A stretch of 64,000 nucleotides of DNA from Caballeronia glathei (GTDB taxonomy: Bacteria > Pseudomonadota > Gammaproteobacteria > Burkholderiales > Burkholderiaceae): the NCBI RefSeq assembly GCF_000698595.1, contig NZ_JFHC01000004.1, positions 1 through 64,000 on the forward strand. Reading direction: 5' to 3'. Under the pieces are notes generated by a model. That model was not told where the DNA came from and made no database searches. It saw nothing but the letters and a program-made list of their open reading frames with translations. Every line of letters starts with the position of its first letter. Position 1 is the stretch's first letter. Shown piece after piece: positions 51,971-61,433 of this stretch. A program made the translations under genes and the position numbers.

Positions 51971-54037
51971 ATGTCGTCGATCGCTGACATAGATACGCAT
52001 GTCCGAGAAGTCCTGAACATAGTCAACAATCCGCTGGCTGCGCGCGTGGCCAACGATTCGGTCACCCAATCGTGGATTCGCTGCCTGAACGAGTTCAGGC
52101 TCGACCCGGCGCACTTCGTGATGCCGCCGATTCTGACCCAGAAGGAACTGGCCGACCGCCGCGAGGCGGCAAGCGACCTGATCGCCTGCTCGAAGCTTGA
52201 AATGACCACGCTGTACCAGCAACTCGCGGACCCGGAACTCGCGGTCGTGCTGGTCGATGCGGACGGCGTGATCGTGCATCAGGTGTCCTCGGTGCCGTTC
52301 GGCGAGGCGGTGGCCGCCGACGGGCTGCGCGTCGGCGCGCTCTGGAGCGAGCGCGAAGCGGGCACCAACGGCATGGGCACGTGCCTCATCGAGCGCGACT
52401 GCATTGCCGTGTGCCAGCACGAGCACTTCTATCCGCGCTATACGTCGCTCACCTGCTCGGCCGCGCCGATCTTCGACGACCGCGGCACGATCGTCGGCGT
52501 GCTCGACGTGACGAGCCGCTCGAAGCTCCTGCAGCAGCATTCGCTCGTGCTCGTCGGCATGTCGCGGCAGATGATCGAGAACCGCCTGATCGACGCGCGC
52601 TACCGGCACGCGAACATGATCCACTTTCACAGCCGCCCCGAGTTCGTCGGCACGCTGCACGCGGGCAAGCTCGCCGTGAGCGACGACGGCGTCGTGCTCG
52701 CCGCGAGCCGCAGCGCCCTCTTCCAGCTCGACTTCCGCTCGCCCGGCGAGCTGTGCGGCAAGCGCATCGAGGAAGCGTTCAACGCGTCGCTGGAAGACAT
52801 GATCGCGAGAAGCATCCGCGGCTCGTTCCACCCGGTGACGGTGTACAGCGCGAAGGCGAACAGCCGATTCTTCCTGACCGCGCAAACGCCGCGCGAAGCC
52901 GCGAGCGGCGCAACCCGCATCCTGATGAACGACCCGATCTCGCGCAACCCGTCGGCGGGCGCGCGCGGCAAGGCGCTCACGAAGGACGTACGCGAGACGA
53001 CCGGCCGCCTCGACAAGCTCTCGCATCTCGAATTCGGCGACCCGCGCATGGCCTCGCAGATCCAGCTCGCGGCGCGCGTGATCCAGCGCAAGATTCCGAT
53101 CATCCTGCGCGGGCAGACCGGCACCGGCAAGGAAGTGTTCGCCAATGCGCTGCACAGCATCAGCCCGAATTGCGGCGGCGCGTTCGTCGCGGTGAACTGC
53201 GCGTCGCTGCCGGAGAACCTGATCGAGAGCGAGCTGTTCGGCTATCGTGCCGGCGCGTTCACCGGCGCGCAGCGCGAAGGCCGCCGCGGCAAGATCGTGC
53301 AGGCGAACGGCGGCACGCTCTTTCTCGACGAAATCGGCGATATGCCGATGGCGCTGCAGGCGCGCCTGTTGCGCGTGCTGGAGGAGCACGAGGTGACGCC
53401 GCTCGGCGCGGAAACCACGGTCAAGGTGGACTTCCAGCTCATCAGCGCGAGCCACCGCAATCTCGTCGAACTCGTGCAGACGGGCCTGTTCCGCGAAGAC
53501 CTGTATTACCGGCTGAACGGCATCGAGATCAATCTGCCGCCACTGCGCGAACGTGCCGATGCGCTCGCGCTCATCAACCACATTCTCGGCAGTGAAGCGG
53601 AAGACCCGCCCACGCTCGGCGCCGAGGCGCGCCAGGCGCTGCTCAGCTACGCGTGGCCGGGCAACATCCGGCAGCTGCGTCACGTACTGCAGATGGCGAT
53701 CGCGCTGTGCGATGGCGGCGAAATCAAGTGCGCGCATCTTCCGGCCGACATCGCGAACGGCGGCAACGCGGCGGCCGCGCGCCTTCCCGCGGCGCCGGTG
53801 CCGGCGCCCTCACCCGCCACGCCGCCGCATCTCGCCGACGACGCCGACACCTCCGCGCTCAACGCCATACAGGTGCGCGAACGCGAGACCGTGCTCTCAC
53901 TGCTCGACGAGCATCGCTGGAACGTGAGCAACGTGGCCAAGGTGCTCGGCATCAGCCGCAACACGTTGTACCGGAAGATGCACAGACTGCATATCCGGCT
54001 GTCGCACGACGGAACATCGACCCAAGCCGACGCATGA
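51971..54037 (+). CDS. Sigma-54-dependent activator, AcoR-like
   Basis: The 688-residue regulator has an N-terminal AcoR-type GAF sensing region (about 85-185, including SEREAGTNGMGTCL) and a second PAS/GAF-like segment to about 320. The AAA+ domain has Walker A GQTGTGKE (381-388), the sigma-54 contact loop GAFTGA (428-433) and Walker B FLDEIGD. A Fis-type HTH lies near the end (VSNVAKVLGISRNTLYRKM). It lacks a receiver domain, so it senses a ligand directly. Its stop overlaps the dmrA start (ATGA), tying it to H4MPT cofactor synthesis. It is the likely activator of the sigma-54 promoters in this island. Confidence 0.92.
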   Translation: MSSIADIDTHVREVLNIVNNPLAARVANDSVTQSWIRCLNEFRLDPAHFVMPPILTQKELADRREAASDLIACSKLEMTTLYQQLADPELAVVLVDADGVIVHQVSSVPFGEAVAADGLRVGALWSEREAGTNGMGTCLIERDCIAVCQHEHFYPRYTSLTCSAAPIFDDRGTIVGVLDVTSRSKLLQQHSLVLVGMSRQMIENRLIDARYRHANMIHFHSRPEFVGTLHAGKLAVSDDGVVLAASRSALFQLDFRSPGELCGKRIEEAFNASLEDMIARSIRGSFHPVTVYSAKANSRFFLTAQTPREAASGATRILMNDPISRNPSAGARGKALTKDVRETTGRLDKLSHLEFGDPRMASQIQLAARVIQRKIPIILRGQTGTGKEVFANALHSISPNCGGAFVAVNCASLPENLIESELFGYRAGAFTGAQREGRRGKIVQANGGTLFLDEIGDMPMALQARLLRVLEEHEVTPLGAETTVKVDFQLISASHRNLVELVQTGLFREDLYYRLNGIEINLPPLRERADALALINHILGSEAEDPPTLGAEARQALLSYAWPGNIRQLRHVLQMAIALCDGGEIKCAHLPADIANGGNAAAARLPAAPVPAPSPATPPHLADDADTSALNAIQVRERETVLSLLDEHRWNVSNVAKVLGISRNTLYRKMHRLHIRLSHDGTSTQADA

Positions 54038-54633
54038 CAGAACACACGCCCGCCCGGCGGCTCGACGAGTTCAAGCCCGACGCGCGCTTCGCGTGGTGCG
54101 TGACAGGCTCCGGCCACATGATCGAGGAATCGATCGACCTCGCGCTGCTGCTGCCGGGCGTCGATCTCTTCCTGTCATCCGCCGGCGAGGAGGTGCTGCC
54201 GCTCTACGGGTGGCCGGTGCCCAGGCTGCGCGAGCATTTCCGCGTGTTCCGCGACAACAGCGCGAGCAGCGTGCCCGTCGGCATGCTGTATCAGGGCGAC
54301 TATCACACGGTCGTGATCGCGCCCGCCACGAGCAACACGGTCGCCAAGTGCGCGCTCGGCATCTCCGACACCCTGCCGACCAACCTCTTCGCGCAGGCCG
54401 GCAAGCAATGCATGCCGGGCATCGTTTTCGCATGCGACACGGAGCCGAGCGTCATCACGCAGAGCCCTCACGAGTGGGTCGAAGTGCGGCCGCGGGCGAT
54501 CGAGTTCGAGAACGTCGAGCGGCTCGCGCGCTTCGAAAACACCACGGTCGCGCGCTCGCTCGACGACCTGAAGGCGGCGCTCGATCAACGGCTGTCCACA
54601 CTCGGGCTCGCATGGAACACATCGTCTTCCTGA
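54034..54633 (+). CDS. dmrA: Dihydromethanopterin reductase-type flavoprotein
   Basis: The 199-residue protein is a flavoprotein-fold member (WCVTGSGHMIEESIDLALLL, about 21-40, then IAPATSNTVAKCALGISDTLPTNLFAQ). It resembles the archaeal-flavoprotein-like DmrA/AfpA genes of bacterial H4MPT clusters. DmrA reduces dihydromethanopterin to the active tetrahydro form. It overlaps the activator gene at its start and the DHPS-like gene by 22 bases at its end. Confidence 0.85.
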   Translation: MTEHTPARRLDEFKPDARFAWCVTGSGHMIEESIDLALLLPGVDLFLSSAGEEVLPLYGWPVPRLREHFRVFRDNSASSVPVGMLYQGDYHTVVIAPATSNTVAKCALGISDTLPTNLFAQAGKQCMPGIVFACDTEPSVITQSPHEWVEVRPRAIEFENVERLARFENTTVARSLDDLKAALDQRLSTLGLAWNTSSS

Positions 54634-56000
54634 CCGGCAGGCTGGCCGAGAAGAGCCTGTATCAGGTGCTCGAAGGCATGGCGCCCACGCCCTTCACCTG
54701 GGAAGTGCGCGAGATCGGCTTGCAGGTGGCGGGCCTCATGACCGCCGACATGATCCGCCGCCGCGTGCCGCAGCCCCTGCCGCCCGAAACGAAGCGGATG
54801 ATCGTGCCGGGGCGCTGCCGCGGCGACCTCGACGCGTTGACGGAACACTACGGCGTGCGCGTCGAGCGCGGCCCGGAGGAAGTGAAGGACCTGCCGCAGT
54901 TCTTCGGGCGCGAGGCGCGGCGCCTCGACCTGTCGCGTTACGAGACGTGGATTTTCGCGGAGATCGTGGATGCGCCGCGGCTCGATCTCGACGGCATCGC
55001 GGCGCGCGCCCGCGACTATGCGGCGCAGGGCGCGGACGTGATCGACATCGGCTGCCTGCCCGAGACGCCGTTTCCGCATCTCGAAGACGCCGTCGCGCTG
55101 CTGAAGGACCAGGGCTACCGCGTGAGCGTCGATTCGATGCTTGCCGACGAACTCGTGCGCGGCGGCCGCGCGGGCGCCGATTATCTGATGAGCCTGAACA
55201 TCGACACGCTGTGGATCGCCGACGAAGTGGCCTCCACGCCCGTGCTCGTCGCGCGCGAGCCGTCGGACCCCGCATCGCTAGATGCGGCGATCGATGCGAT
55301 GTCGCAACGCGGCCGCGCCTTCCTCGCCGATCCGATCCTCGACCCGATTCCGTTCGGGCTCGCGGCGTCGATCGCGCGCTACGTGTCGCTGCGCGAGCGC
55401 TACCCCGAGGTTGCGATCATGATGGGGATCGGCAACGTCACCGAGCTGACCGAGGCCGACACGAGCGGCATCAACGCAGTGCTGCTCGGCATGGCGGCGG
55501 AGCTGCGCATTGCCGCCGTGCTCACGACGTCGGTGAGCCCGCATGCGCGGCGCGCCGTGCGCGAAGCCGACGTCGCGCGGCGCGTGATGCACGCGGCGCG
55601 CGAGGCGCAGGTGCTGCCGAAGGGCATCTCCGGCGATCTGTCGGCGCTGCACGCGCGGCGGCCGTTCCCCTATGGCCCCGATGAGATCGACACGATCGCG
55701 AGCGCCGTGCGCGATCCGAATTTCCGCGTGCAGGTCGCCGCCGACGGCATCCACGTCTACAACCGCGACGGCCACCGGACCGGGCGCGATCCGTTCGCGC
55801 TCTATCCCGACCTCGGAGTCGAGAGCGACGGCGGGCACGCGTTCTACATGGGCGTGCAGCTCGCGCGTGCCGAGATCGCGTGGCAACTGGGCAAGCGCTT
55901 CGATCAGGACCAGCCGCTCGACTGGGGATGCGCGGTCGACCGGCCGGAAGAGGATCTGGACGCGTGGCATGCGCCCGGCTCGACGATGAAGAAGAAGTGA
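54612..56000 (+). CDS. Dihydropteroate synthase-related protein of the H4MPT pathway
   Basis: The 462-residue protein has an N-terminal DUF6513-like region (about 1-110). A TIM-barrel resembling dihydropteroate synthase follows (AAQGADVIDIGCLPETPFPHLEDAV, then VSVDSML and FLADPILDPIPFG). Similar genes are conserved in bacterial and archaeal H4MPT producers, where they are proposed to join pterin and ribosylated aniline units. The specific reaction here is inference. The ATG at 54612 lies inside dmrA. Confidence 0.84.
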   Translation: MEHIVFLTGRLAEKSLYQVLEGMAPTPFTWEVREIGLQVAGLMTADMIRRRVPQPLPPETKRMIVPGRCRGDLDALTEHYGVRVERGPEEVKDLPQFFGREARRLDLSRYETWIFAEIVDAPRLDLDGIAARARDYAAQGADVIDIGCLPETPFPHLEDAVALLKDQGYRVSVDSMLADELVRGGRAGADYLMSLNIDTLWIADEVASTPVLVAREPSDPASLDAAIDAMSQRGRAFLADPILDPIPFGLAASIARYVSLRERYPEVAIMMGIGNVTELTEADTSGINAVLLGMAAELRIAAVLTTSVSPHARRAVREADVARRVMHAAREAQVLPKGISGDLSALHARRPFPYGPDEIDTIASAVRDPNFRVQVAADGIHVYNRDGHRTGRDPFALYPDLGVESDGGHAFYMGVQLARAEIAWQLGKRFDQDQPLDWGCAVDRPEEDLDAWHAPGSTMKKK

Positions 56001-56147
56001 GCCACGTGGCGCCCCGCAGCTGCGCGGGAGGCAGCCACTGATGCAGCGAGTGCCGGGCCTTCGTTTGCGCGGCGAGCGGCTCGTGCAGCGCGTGAACCTT
56101 CATCTCGCGCCGGGCGGACGGTTCCAGCCCGCGCAGGAGTGACGCTT

Positions 56148-56175
56148 CATGGAGGGCGGCGGCACGCCCTCCATG
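56148..56175. terminator. Perfect 11-bp hairpin between convergent genes
   Basis: CATGGAGGGCG and CGCCCTCCATG flank a 6-base loop. The hairpin lies between the DHPS-like gene and the 3' end of gadB, 14 bases from the gadB stop. There is no T-run, but its place fits a bidirectional terminator. Confidence 0.55.
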
Positions 56176-56188
56176 CGTTCACATCACT

Positions 56189-57568
56189 TCAGCACTTCGC
56201 CGCCGTACTCTTCTCGTCGGCGTGGCCGTGCAGTTCGGGCGCCGTCGCGCTGCCGCCGTGCTCGTCGAGATACTTGCACGCGTTGACGATGTCGCGCGCG
56301 AGGATCATCGCCACGTTGTGGTTGATGTGCGGCCGCACCACCACGCGCAGGCTCCTCACCTCCTGCGCATCGGGCGGCATCGAATAGGCGGACAGCACCC
56401 AGCCCTTCTCGCGCACCTTGTTCGACACGTCGAACTCGTTGAACTTCTTGATCTTCGGATCGAGCGTGACGGCCACCACCGGTATGCGCTGCGTCTCGTT
56501 CATGATCGTGAAGTAGCCGCTCTTCACCAGTTCGTCGCGCAGGGCCACCGCGTTCGCCAGCGTGTGCGTCATGCCGCGCTTGTAGCCGTCGAAGCCCAGG
56601 CGCAGGAACTGGTAATACTGGACCGCGATCGGCGCGGCGTTGCGGCTGAAGTTGAGCGTCGCTGTCGGCATTTCGCCGCCGAGGTAGTTCACGTAGAAGA
56701 TCAGGTCCTCGTTGAACACCTTGCGCTCGCGAAACACGACCCAGCCGAGCCCCGGCGGCGTGAGCCCGAACTTGTGCCCCGACGCGTTGATCGACTGCAC
56801 GCGCGGCAGGCGGAAATCCCACTTGTAGTCGGGATAGAGGAACGGGTTCACGAAGCCGCCCGAGGCGCCGTCGATGTGCATCGGAATCGAGATGCCGGTC
56901 TTCTTTTCGTAGGCGTCGAGCCAGTCGTGGATTTCCTGGATGTCGTCGTCTTCGCCCGTGAAGGTCTGGCCCGCGATCGCCACCACGGCGATCGTGTTCT
57001 CGTCGACGAACTGCTCGAGACGCTCGGCGGTGAGGCGGTAGTTGCCCGGCTTGAGCGGCACGATGCGCGGCTCGACGTCGAAATAGCGCAGGAACTTCTT
57101 CCATACGACCTGCACGTTGCCGCCCGTCACCATGTTCGGCCGGGTCGCGTCCTTGCCCGCCTTCTCGCGCGCCTGCCGCCAGTTCCACTTGTGCGCGAGC
57201 CCGGCGAGCATGCAGGCCTCCGACGAGCCTATCGTGGCCGTGCCATAGGGTTCGACACCCTTCGGGCCGTTCCACAGCTGATGCAGCCACCTGACCATGC
57301 GCGTCTCCATCGCGAAGACCTGCGGATACATGTCATGGTCGATGTAGTTCTTGTACATGTTGCGCTTCGCGACTTCGACCGCTTCCGGCTCCGCAAAGGT
57401 CGTCACGAACGACGACATGTTGAGCATCGGATTGGCGTCGGTCCATTCTTCGCTGACTACCAGCGCGGCCGCGGCGCGCGCCGAAATGCCGGACTTCGGA
57501 AACTCGTTCTCCGGAATCTCGAAGTTGAATTCGTCGTACGGCGTGACTTTGTCGACAGGTATGGCCAT
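56189..57568 (-). CDS. gadB: Glutamate decarboxylase
   Basis: The 459-residue PLP enzyme matches GadA/GadB in length and sequence (FAEPEAVEVAKRNMYKNYID, GSSEACMLAG and the PLP lysine K266 in NASGHKFGLTPPGLGW). It consumes an intracellular proton while making GABA. The C-terminal tail HADEKSTAAKC differs from the E. coli end, so its pH gating may differ. No gadC antiporter is adjacent. It follows the aspartate decarboxylase gene by 41 bases with an AGGAG site, which suggests a joint decarboxylation operon. Confidence 0.94.
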   Translation of the reverse strand: MAIPVDKVTPYDEFNFEIPENEFPKSGISARAAAALVVSEEWTDANPMLNMSSFVTTFAEPEAVEVAKRNMYKNYIDHDMYPQVFAMETRMVRWLHQLWNGPKGVEPYGTATIGSSEACMLAGLAHKWNWRQAREKAGKDATRPNMVTGGNVQVVWKKFLRYFDVEPRIVPLKPGNYRLTAERLEQFVDENTIAVVAIAGQTFTGEDDDIQEIHDWLDAYEKKTGISIPMHIDGASGGFVNPFLYPDYKWDFRLPRVQSINASGHKFGLTPPGLGWVVFRERKVFNEDLIFYVNYLGGEMPTATLNFSRNAAPIAVQYYQFLRLGFDGYKRGMTHTLANAVALRDELVKSGYFTIMNETQRIPVVAVTLDPKIKKFNEFDVSNKVREKGWVLSAYSMPPDAQEVRSLRVVVRPHINHNVAMILARDIVNACKYLDEHGGSATAPELHGHADEKSTAAKC

Positions 57569-57609
57569 TGCCTTTCTCCTGAGCATACGGATGGGACGAA
57601 GCAAGCGGG

Positions 57610-59265
57610 CTAGAGCACCCTGTTCTTGTCGAGCTTCTTGCCGGTCTCCGCGTTGTAGCGATCGACGTATTCCGCGAGCAGATTGCGGATTGCGCGGCCG
57701 ATCTGCACGTAGTCGCTCTCGTTCAGATTGGCGAGCGACACGCGCCCCGAAGGATGCAGCGTGCCGAAGCCGCGCCCGGGCAGCAGCACGACGCGCGCGT
57801 CCTTCGCGAGGCGAAACAGCATCTCGGACGGCTTGGTGTTCTGGATGAGCCAGTCGACGAACTCCCGCCCATACGCGCGCTCGCCGAGATATTCGAGATC
57901 GAGGATCGTGTAGTAGTCGACCTTGTTCTCGTCGCTGTCGTCGAAGCTGATGCCGATCTCGCGATAGAGCGCCTGCTTGCGGCTGCGGATCAGGCGCTTC
58001 AGGGCGTTCTTGTAGGCGTCGGGCGTGTCGATCAGCGAGAAGAGCGAGAACAGCACCATTTGCACCTGCTGCGGCGTGGACAGGCCCGCCGTGTGATTCA
58101 GCGCCACGGTGCGGCTGTCGGCGACGAGGCGGTCGATGAACTTGAGATTCTCCGGCTCCGTCGTGATCGACTCGTAGCGCTCGTGCAGTTCCTTCTTCAC
58201 GTCCTTCGGCAGCGCCGCGAGCTGCTGGTCGAGCACGTTCTCGCGATGCGTCGCGATCGCGCCGAGGCGCCAGCCGGTCGCGCCGAAATACTTCGAGTAC
58301 GAATACACGAGGATCGTGTTCTTCGGGCACAGCGCGAAGAGCGAGACGAAGTCGTCGGCGAACGTGCCGTAAACATCGTCGGTGAGGAGGATCAGGTCGG
58401 GCCGCTCCTCTACGATCTCCGCGATGTATTCGAGGCTTTCCGTGTTCATCTTCACCGACGGCGGATTGCTCGGATTCACGAGGAAGAACGCCTTCACCTT
58501 CGGGTCGCGCAGCTTGTCGAGTTCCTCCTTCGAGTATTGCCAGCCGTTCGCGACATCCGCTTCGAGATTGACGACATTCATCCGGTAGTCGTTGAGCCGC
58601 GGAATCTCGATGTACGGCGTGAAGATCGGCGTGCCGAGCGCGATCGTGTCGCCGGCCTTGATGAGGTGGTTCTCGCGCATCGTGTTGAAGATGTACGTCA
58701 TCGCGGCCGTGCCGCCTTCGACGGCGAAGATGTCGAATTCGCCGATGAACGGATGATTGCCGATCATCTCGCGCCGCAGATATTGTCCGACGATCACCTC
58801 CGAGAGCCTCAGCATCCGGTCGGGAACCGGATAGTTCGACGCGAGAATGCCCTCGCACATTTCATAGAGGAATTCGCCCGCGTTCAGCCCGATCTGGTCG
58901 CGCACATACGACACCGCCGCGCGCAGGAAGTCGATGCCCGGCACGCCCTTGTTGTCGCGCGCGAAGATCTCGAAACGCTCCTCCAGCCCTTCGCGCTTCG
59001 GAAAGCCGCCGAGGCCCTCCGGCATGTGCGCGAACGAGCGCTCCGATTCGCGCATCGCGAAGAGGCCGAGTTGCCAGAAGCCGTGGCGCGGCGTCGTCGC
59101 GAGAAAATTCGGGTTGCCGCGCCCTGCGTTGAGCATCGATGCGTTCGCGGGACGCGCCACCGCGCCGCCGCCCGCCGCCTTGATGAGTTCGTCCTTCAGT
59201 TCGAACGGGCTGAGCGAGGCCATCTTGGAACTATTGTCGGCGCCTGCTTTCGCGGACTTTGCCAT
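57610..59265 (-). CDS. asd: Aspartate 4-decarboxylase / aspartate aminotransferase
   Basis: The 551-residue PLP enzyme matches the bifunctional aspartate beta-decarboxylase (AspD) family, about 150 residues longer than ordinary aminotransferases. The PLP lysine is K325 in SYSKYFGATGWRLG, with NPSNPP (264-269) and DDVYG (296-300). It converts aspartate to alanine plus CO2. With the AspT antiporter it forms a proton-motive cycle. A GGAGG site supports the ATG. Confidence 0.94.
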   Translation of the reverse strand: MAKSAKAGADNSSKMASLSPFELKDELIKAAGGGAVARPANASMLNAGRGNPNFLATTPRHGFWQLGLFAMRESERSFAHMPEGLGGFPKREGLEERFEIFARDNKGVPGIDFLRAAVSYVRDQIGLNAGEFLYEMCEGILASNYPVPDRMLRLSEVIVGQYLRREMIGNHPFIGEFDIFAVEGGTAAMTYIFNTMRENHLIKAGDTIALGTPIFTPYIEIPRLNDYRMNVVNLEADVANGWQYSKEELDKLRDPKVKAFFLVNPSNPPSVKMNTESLEYIAEIVEERPDLILLTDDVYGTFADDFVSLFALCPKNTILVYSYSKYFGATGWRLGAIATHRENVLDQQLAALPKDVKKELHERYESITTEPENLKFIDRLVADSRTVALNHTAGLSTPQQVQMVLFSLFSLIDTPDAYKNALKRLIRSRKQALYREIGISFDDSDENKVDYYTILDLEYLGERAYGREFVDWLIQNTKPSEMLFRLAKDARVVLLPGRGFGTLHPSGRVSLANLNESDYVQIGRAIRNLLAEYVDRYNAETGKKLDKNRVL

Positions 59266-59326
59266 CCCACACCTCCAGACATTGGTGAATTTCGTAAGGG
59301 GAAGCCGGACATGCGGACCGGGTGCA

Positions 59327-61018
59327 TCAGGTCATGAGGATCACCATGACCATGCCCCAGATCGTGAGCAACGTATTGCCGACCGCGTAGGTGACCGTGT
59401 AGCCGAGGCCCGGCACCTGGCTTTTCGCCGCGTCGCAGATCATGCCGAGCGCGGCCGTGGTGGTTCGCGAACCGGCGCAGATGCCGAGCAGGATCGCGGG
59501 ATGAAACTTGAAGATGTACTTGGCGACGAACATGCCGATGATGAGCGGCACGGAGGTCGCGACGATGCCCCATAGAAAGAGGCTCACGCCCAGTTGCTGA
59601 AGCCCCTTCACGAACCCCGGACCCGCCGTGAGCCCGACGACCGCGATGAACACGTTCAGGCCGACCGAGTTCATGAACCAGATGGTCGGCTCGGGGATGC
59701 GTCCGAAGGTCGGATGAATCGCGCGGAACCAGCCGAACACGATGCCCGCGATCAGCGCGCCGCCCGCCGTCGACAAGGTGATCGGGATACCCGCCGCCTT
59801 GATGACCACGGCGCCCACCAGCGCGCCGAGCGTGATTGCGAGACTCGCGAACGCGATGTCTGCCGCGTTGCTCGGCCGGTCTAGCACGCCGATCACCTTC
59901 GCGGCAGCGCTGGTGTCCTGCGTGCGGCCGACGAGCGTCAGCGTGTCGCCGCGATGCAGCTTCGTGCTCGGCAGGACCGGAATTTGCGTTTCCGTCGCGC
60001 CGCGCTTGATCCGGCGAAGGAACACGCCGCGCGCGCCCGGCGAGCCCGCAAGCTCCTGCAGCGTCTTGCCGTCCACGTCCTTGCTCGTCACGAAGACATC
60101 GACGCCTTCGGCCGGCACCGCCAGCAGCTCCGGATCCTCCACTTCGAGTCCCTTCGGCCCGAGCAGCTCGATGAGCTGCTCGCGGCGCCCCGCAATTGCC
60201 ACGACGTCGCCCACCTGAATCGTGTCCTCGAGTTTTGCGTCCTGCACCGTGTTCCCGCGCCTGATGCGCTCGATAAAGAGCCGCGTGCCGGCCGGCACCA
60301 TCGATTCGGCCTGCCCCACCGTGCGGCCGACGACCGGCCCGCCTTCCGGTATCCGGTACGCGCGCAATTCGTAACGATGCCAGGCCTGTCCGGCGCCGCC
60401 CAGGTCCGGCGTGCCGCCGAGCGTCGCTTCATATTCCTTGCAGGCCGCGACGAGGTCGATGCCGAGCAGCTTCGGCCCGATCATCGCGAGGATGATGGCC
60501 GAGCCGATCGTGCCGAAGATGTAGGTGACCGCGTAGGCGGTAGGCATGGCGTCGAGCAGCGCCTTCGTCTCGTTGGCGGGGAGGCTGAGGCGGTTGATGG
60601 CGTCGGTCGCGAGGCCCATCGATGCGGAGATGGTCTGCGAGCCGGCGAAGAGCCCGGCCGCAGAGCCGATGTCGTAGCCCGCGATCTTCGCGGCCGCAAG
60701 CGGCGCCGCAAGACACAGCACGCATTGCACGACGGAGAACAGCGCCTGCGGAAGACCGTCCTTTGCGATTCCACGGACGAATTGCGGACCGACCCCGTAG
60801 CCGACCGCGAACAGGAACATCAGGAAGAAGACAGACTTGACGTTCGGGGAGATCGTGATGCCGAGCTGCCCGATCGCGATCGCGGCGAGCAGCGTGGCCG
60901 TCACCGCTCCGAGGCTGAATCCCTTATAGCTCTTTCCTCCAACCCAATACCCGATTCCCAGCGAGAGAAAGACCGCGATTTCCGGATAACTGCGTAGTGT
61001 TGCTGTAAGCCATGACAT
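59327..61018 (-). CDS. aspT: Aspartate:alanine antiporter
   Basis: The 563-residue protein has the AAEx-family plan: an N-terminal membrane block, two central RCK_C/TrkA-C domains (about 200-380) and a C-terminal membrane block. The hydrophilic [12 protein letters not shown] and [13 protein letters not shown] repeats are conserved transport motifs. It exchanges external aspartate for internal alanine; coupled to decarboxylation this exports positive charge. The ATG at 61018 follows GGGAG. It heads the aspT-asd-gadB operon. Confidence 0.94.
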   Translation of the reverse strand: MSWLTATLRSYPEIAVFLSLGIGYWVGGKSYKGFSLGAVTATLLAAIAIGQLGITISPNVKSVFFLMFLFAVGYGVGPQFVRGIAKDGLPQALFSVVQCVLCLAAPLAAAKIAGYDIGSAAGLFAGSQTISASMGLATDAINRLSLPANETKALLDAMPTAYAVTYIFGTIGSAIILAMIGPKLLGIDLVAACKEYEATLGGTPDLGGAGQAWHRYELRAYRIPEGGPVVGRTVGQAESMVPAGTRLFIERIRRGNTVQDAKLEDTIQVGDVVAIAGRREQLIELLGPKGLEVEDPELLAVPAEGVDVFVTSKDVDGKTLQELAGSPGARGVFLRRIKRGATETQIPVLPSTKLHRGDTLTLVGRTQDTSAAAKVIGVLDRPSNAADIAFASLAITLGALVGAVVIKAAGIPITLSTAGGALIAGIVFGWFRAIHPTFGRIPEPTIWFMNSVGLNVFIAVVGLTAGPGFVKGLQQLGVSLFLWGIVATSVPLIIGMFVAKYIFKFHPAILLGICAGSRTTTAALGMICDAAKSQVPGLGYTVTYAVGNTLLTIWGMVMVILMT

Positions 61019-61205
61019 ACGCACTCCCTTTGGGTGTTCCAAAAGAGGACATCTCAACGAGCGCAATTGAAACGGACTACGACACTACCTGGACAAGGTG
61101 AGGCCCCGTTTGCTGGCGATCCTGAGCGAAGAAGCGTGCGTTTCGATTTGGCGACGTGCCGAAGAATCGAAACGATTCCTGCCACTGTTGCGCTTTCTTA
61201 TTGGT

Positions 61206-61221
61206 TGCATGCTGCGTGCCG
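61206..61221 (-). promoter_or_regulatory. Sigma-54-type promoter of the aspT operon
   Basis: On the - strand GGCACGCAGCATGCAA gives an exact GGCACG -24 half and TGCA at -12, with GG and GC 10 bases apart. The transcript would start near 61195, about 177 bases before aspT. Confidence 0.6.
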
Positions 61222-61280
61222 GGCACCGCTGTATGTATGTACCCGTATCATCTTAGACGGGCGATACCGAATGTAAACCA

Positions 61281-61292
61281 ACGAATGTTCGT
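61281..61292. promoter_or_regulatory. Palindrome ACGAA-TG-TTCGT upstream of aspT promoter
   Basis: A perfect 5-bp dyad lies about 60-70 bases upstream of the -24 element, where an activator could bind. It differs from the TGACAC-type sites of the C1 island, so a different activator would be expected. Confidence 0.35.
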
Positions 61293-61433
61293 AAGCCTGA
61301 GGAACTACCCCGCCGATGTCCGTGGCTGCGGGCTCCCGCGAGATACACGGGACAAACTCCGGTTGCGCGCGGCTCGCCGAGGGAGTATTGATCGCTGATG
61401 GCGACACGCGCGCACCCGGTCCCATGCCTGTCG

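Larger units (their letters stand above)
61019..61433. other. Control region between aspT and the porin gene
   Basis: This 415-base stretch holds no gene. It contains the sigma-54-like promoter at 61206-61221 and a small palindrome at 61281-61292, and must hold the end of the porin transcript. No other feature is clear. Confidence 0.5.

Noticed and set aside
56041..56142. 33-codon open frame after the DHPS-like gene
   Set aside because: It has a fair ribosome-binding site but no recognisable product and an arginine-rich composition typical of chance frames; support is too weak to call a gene.
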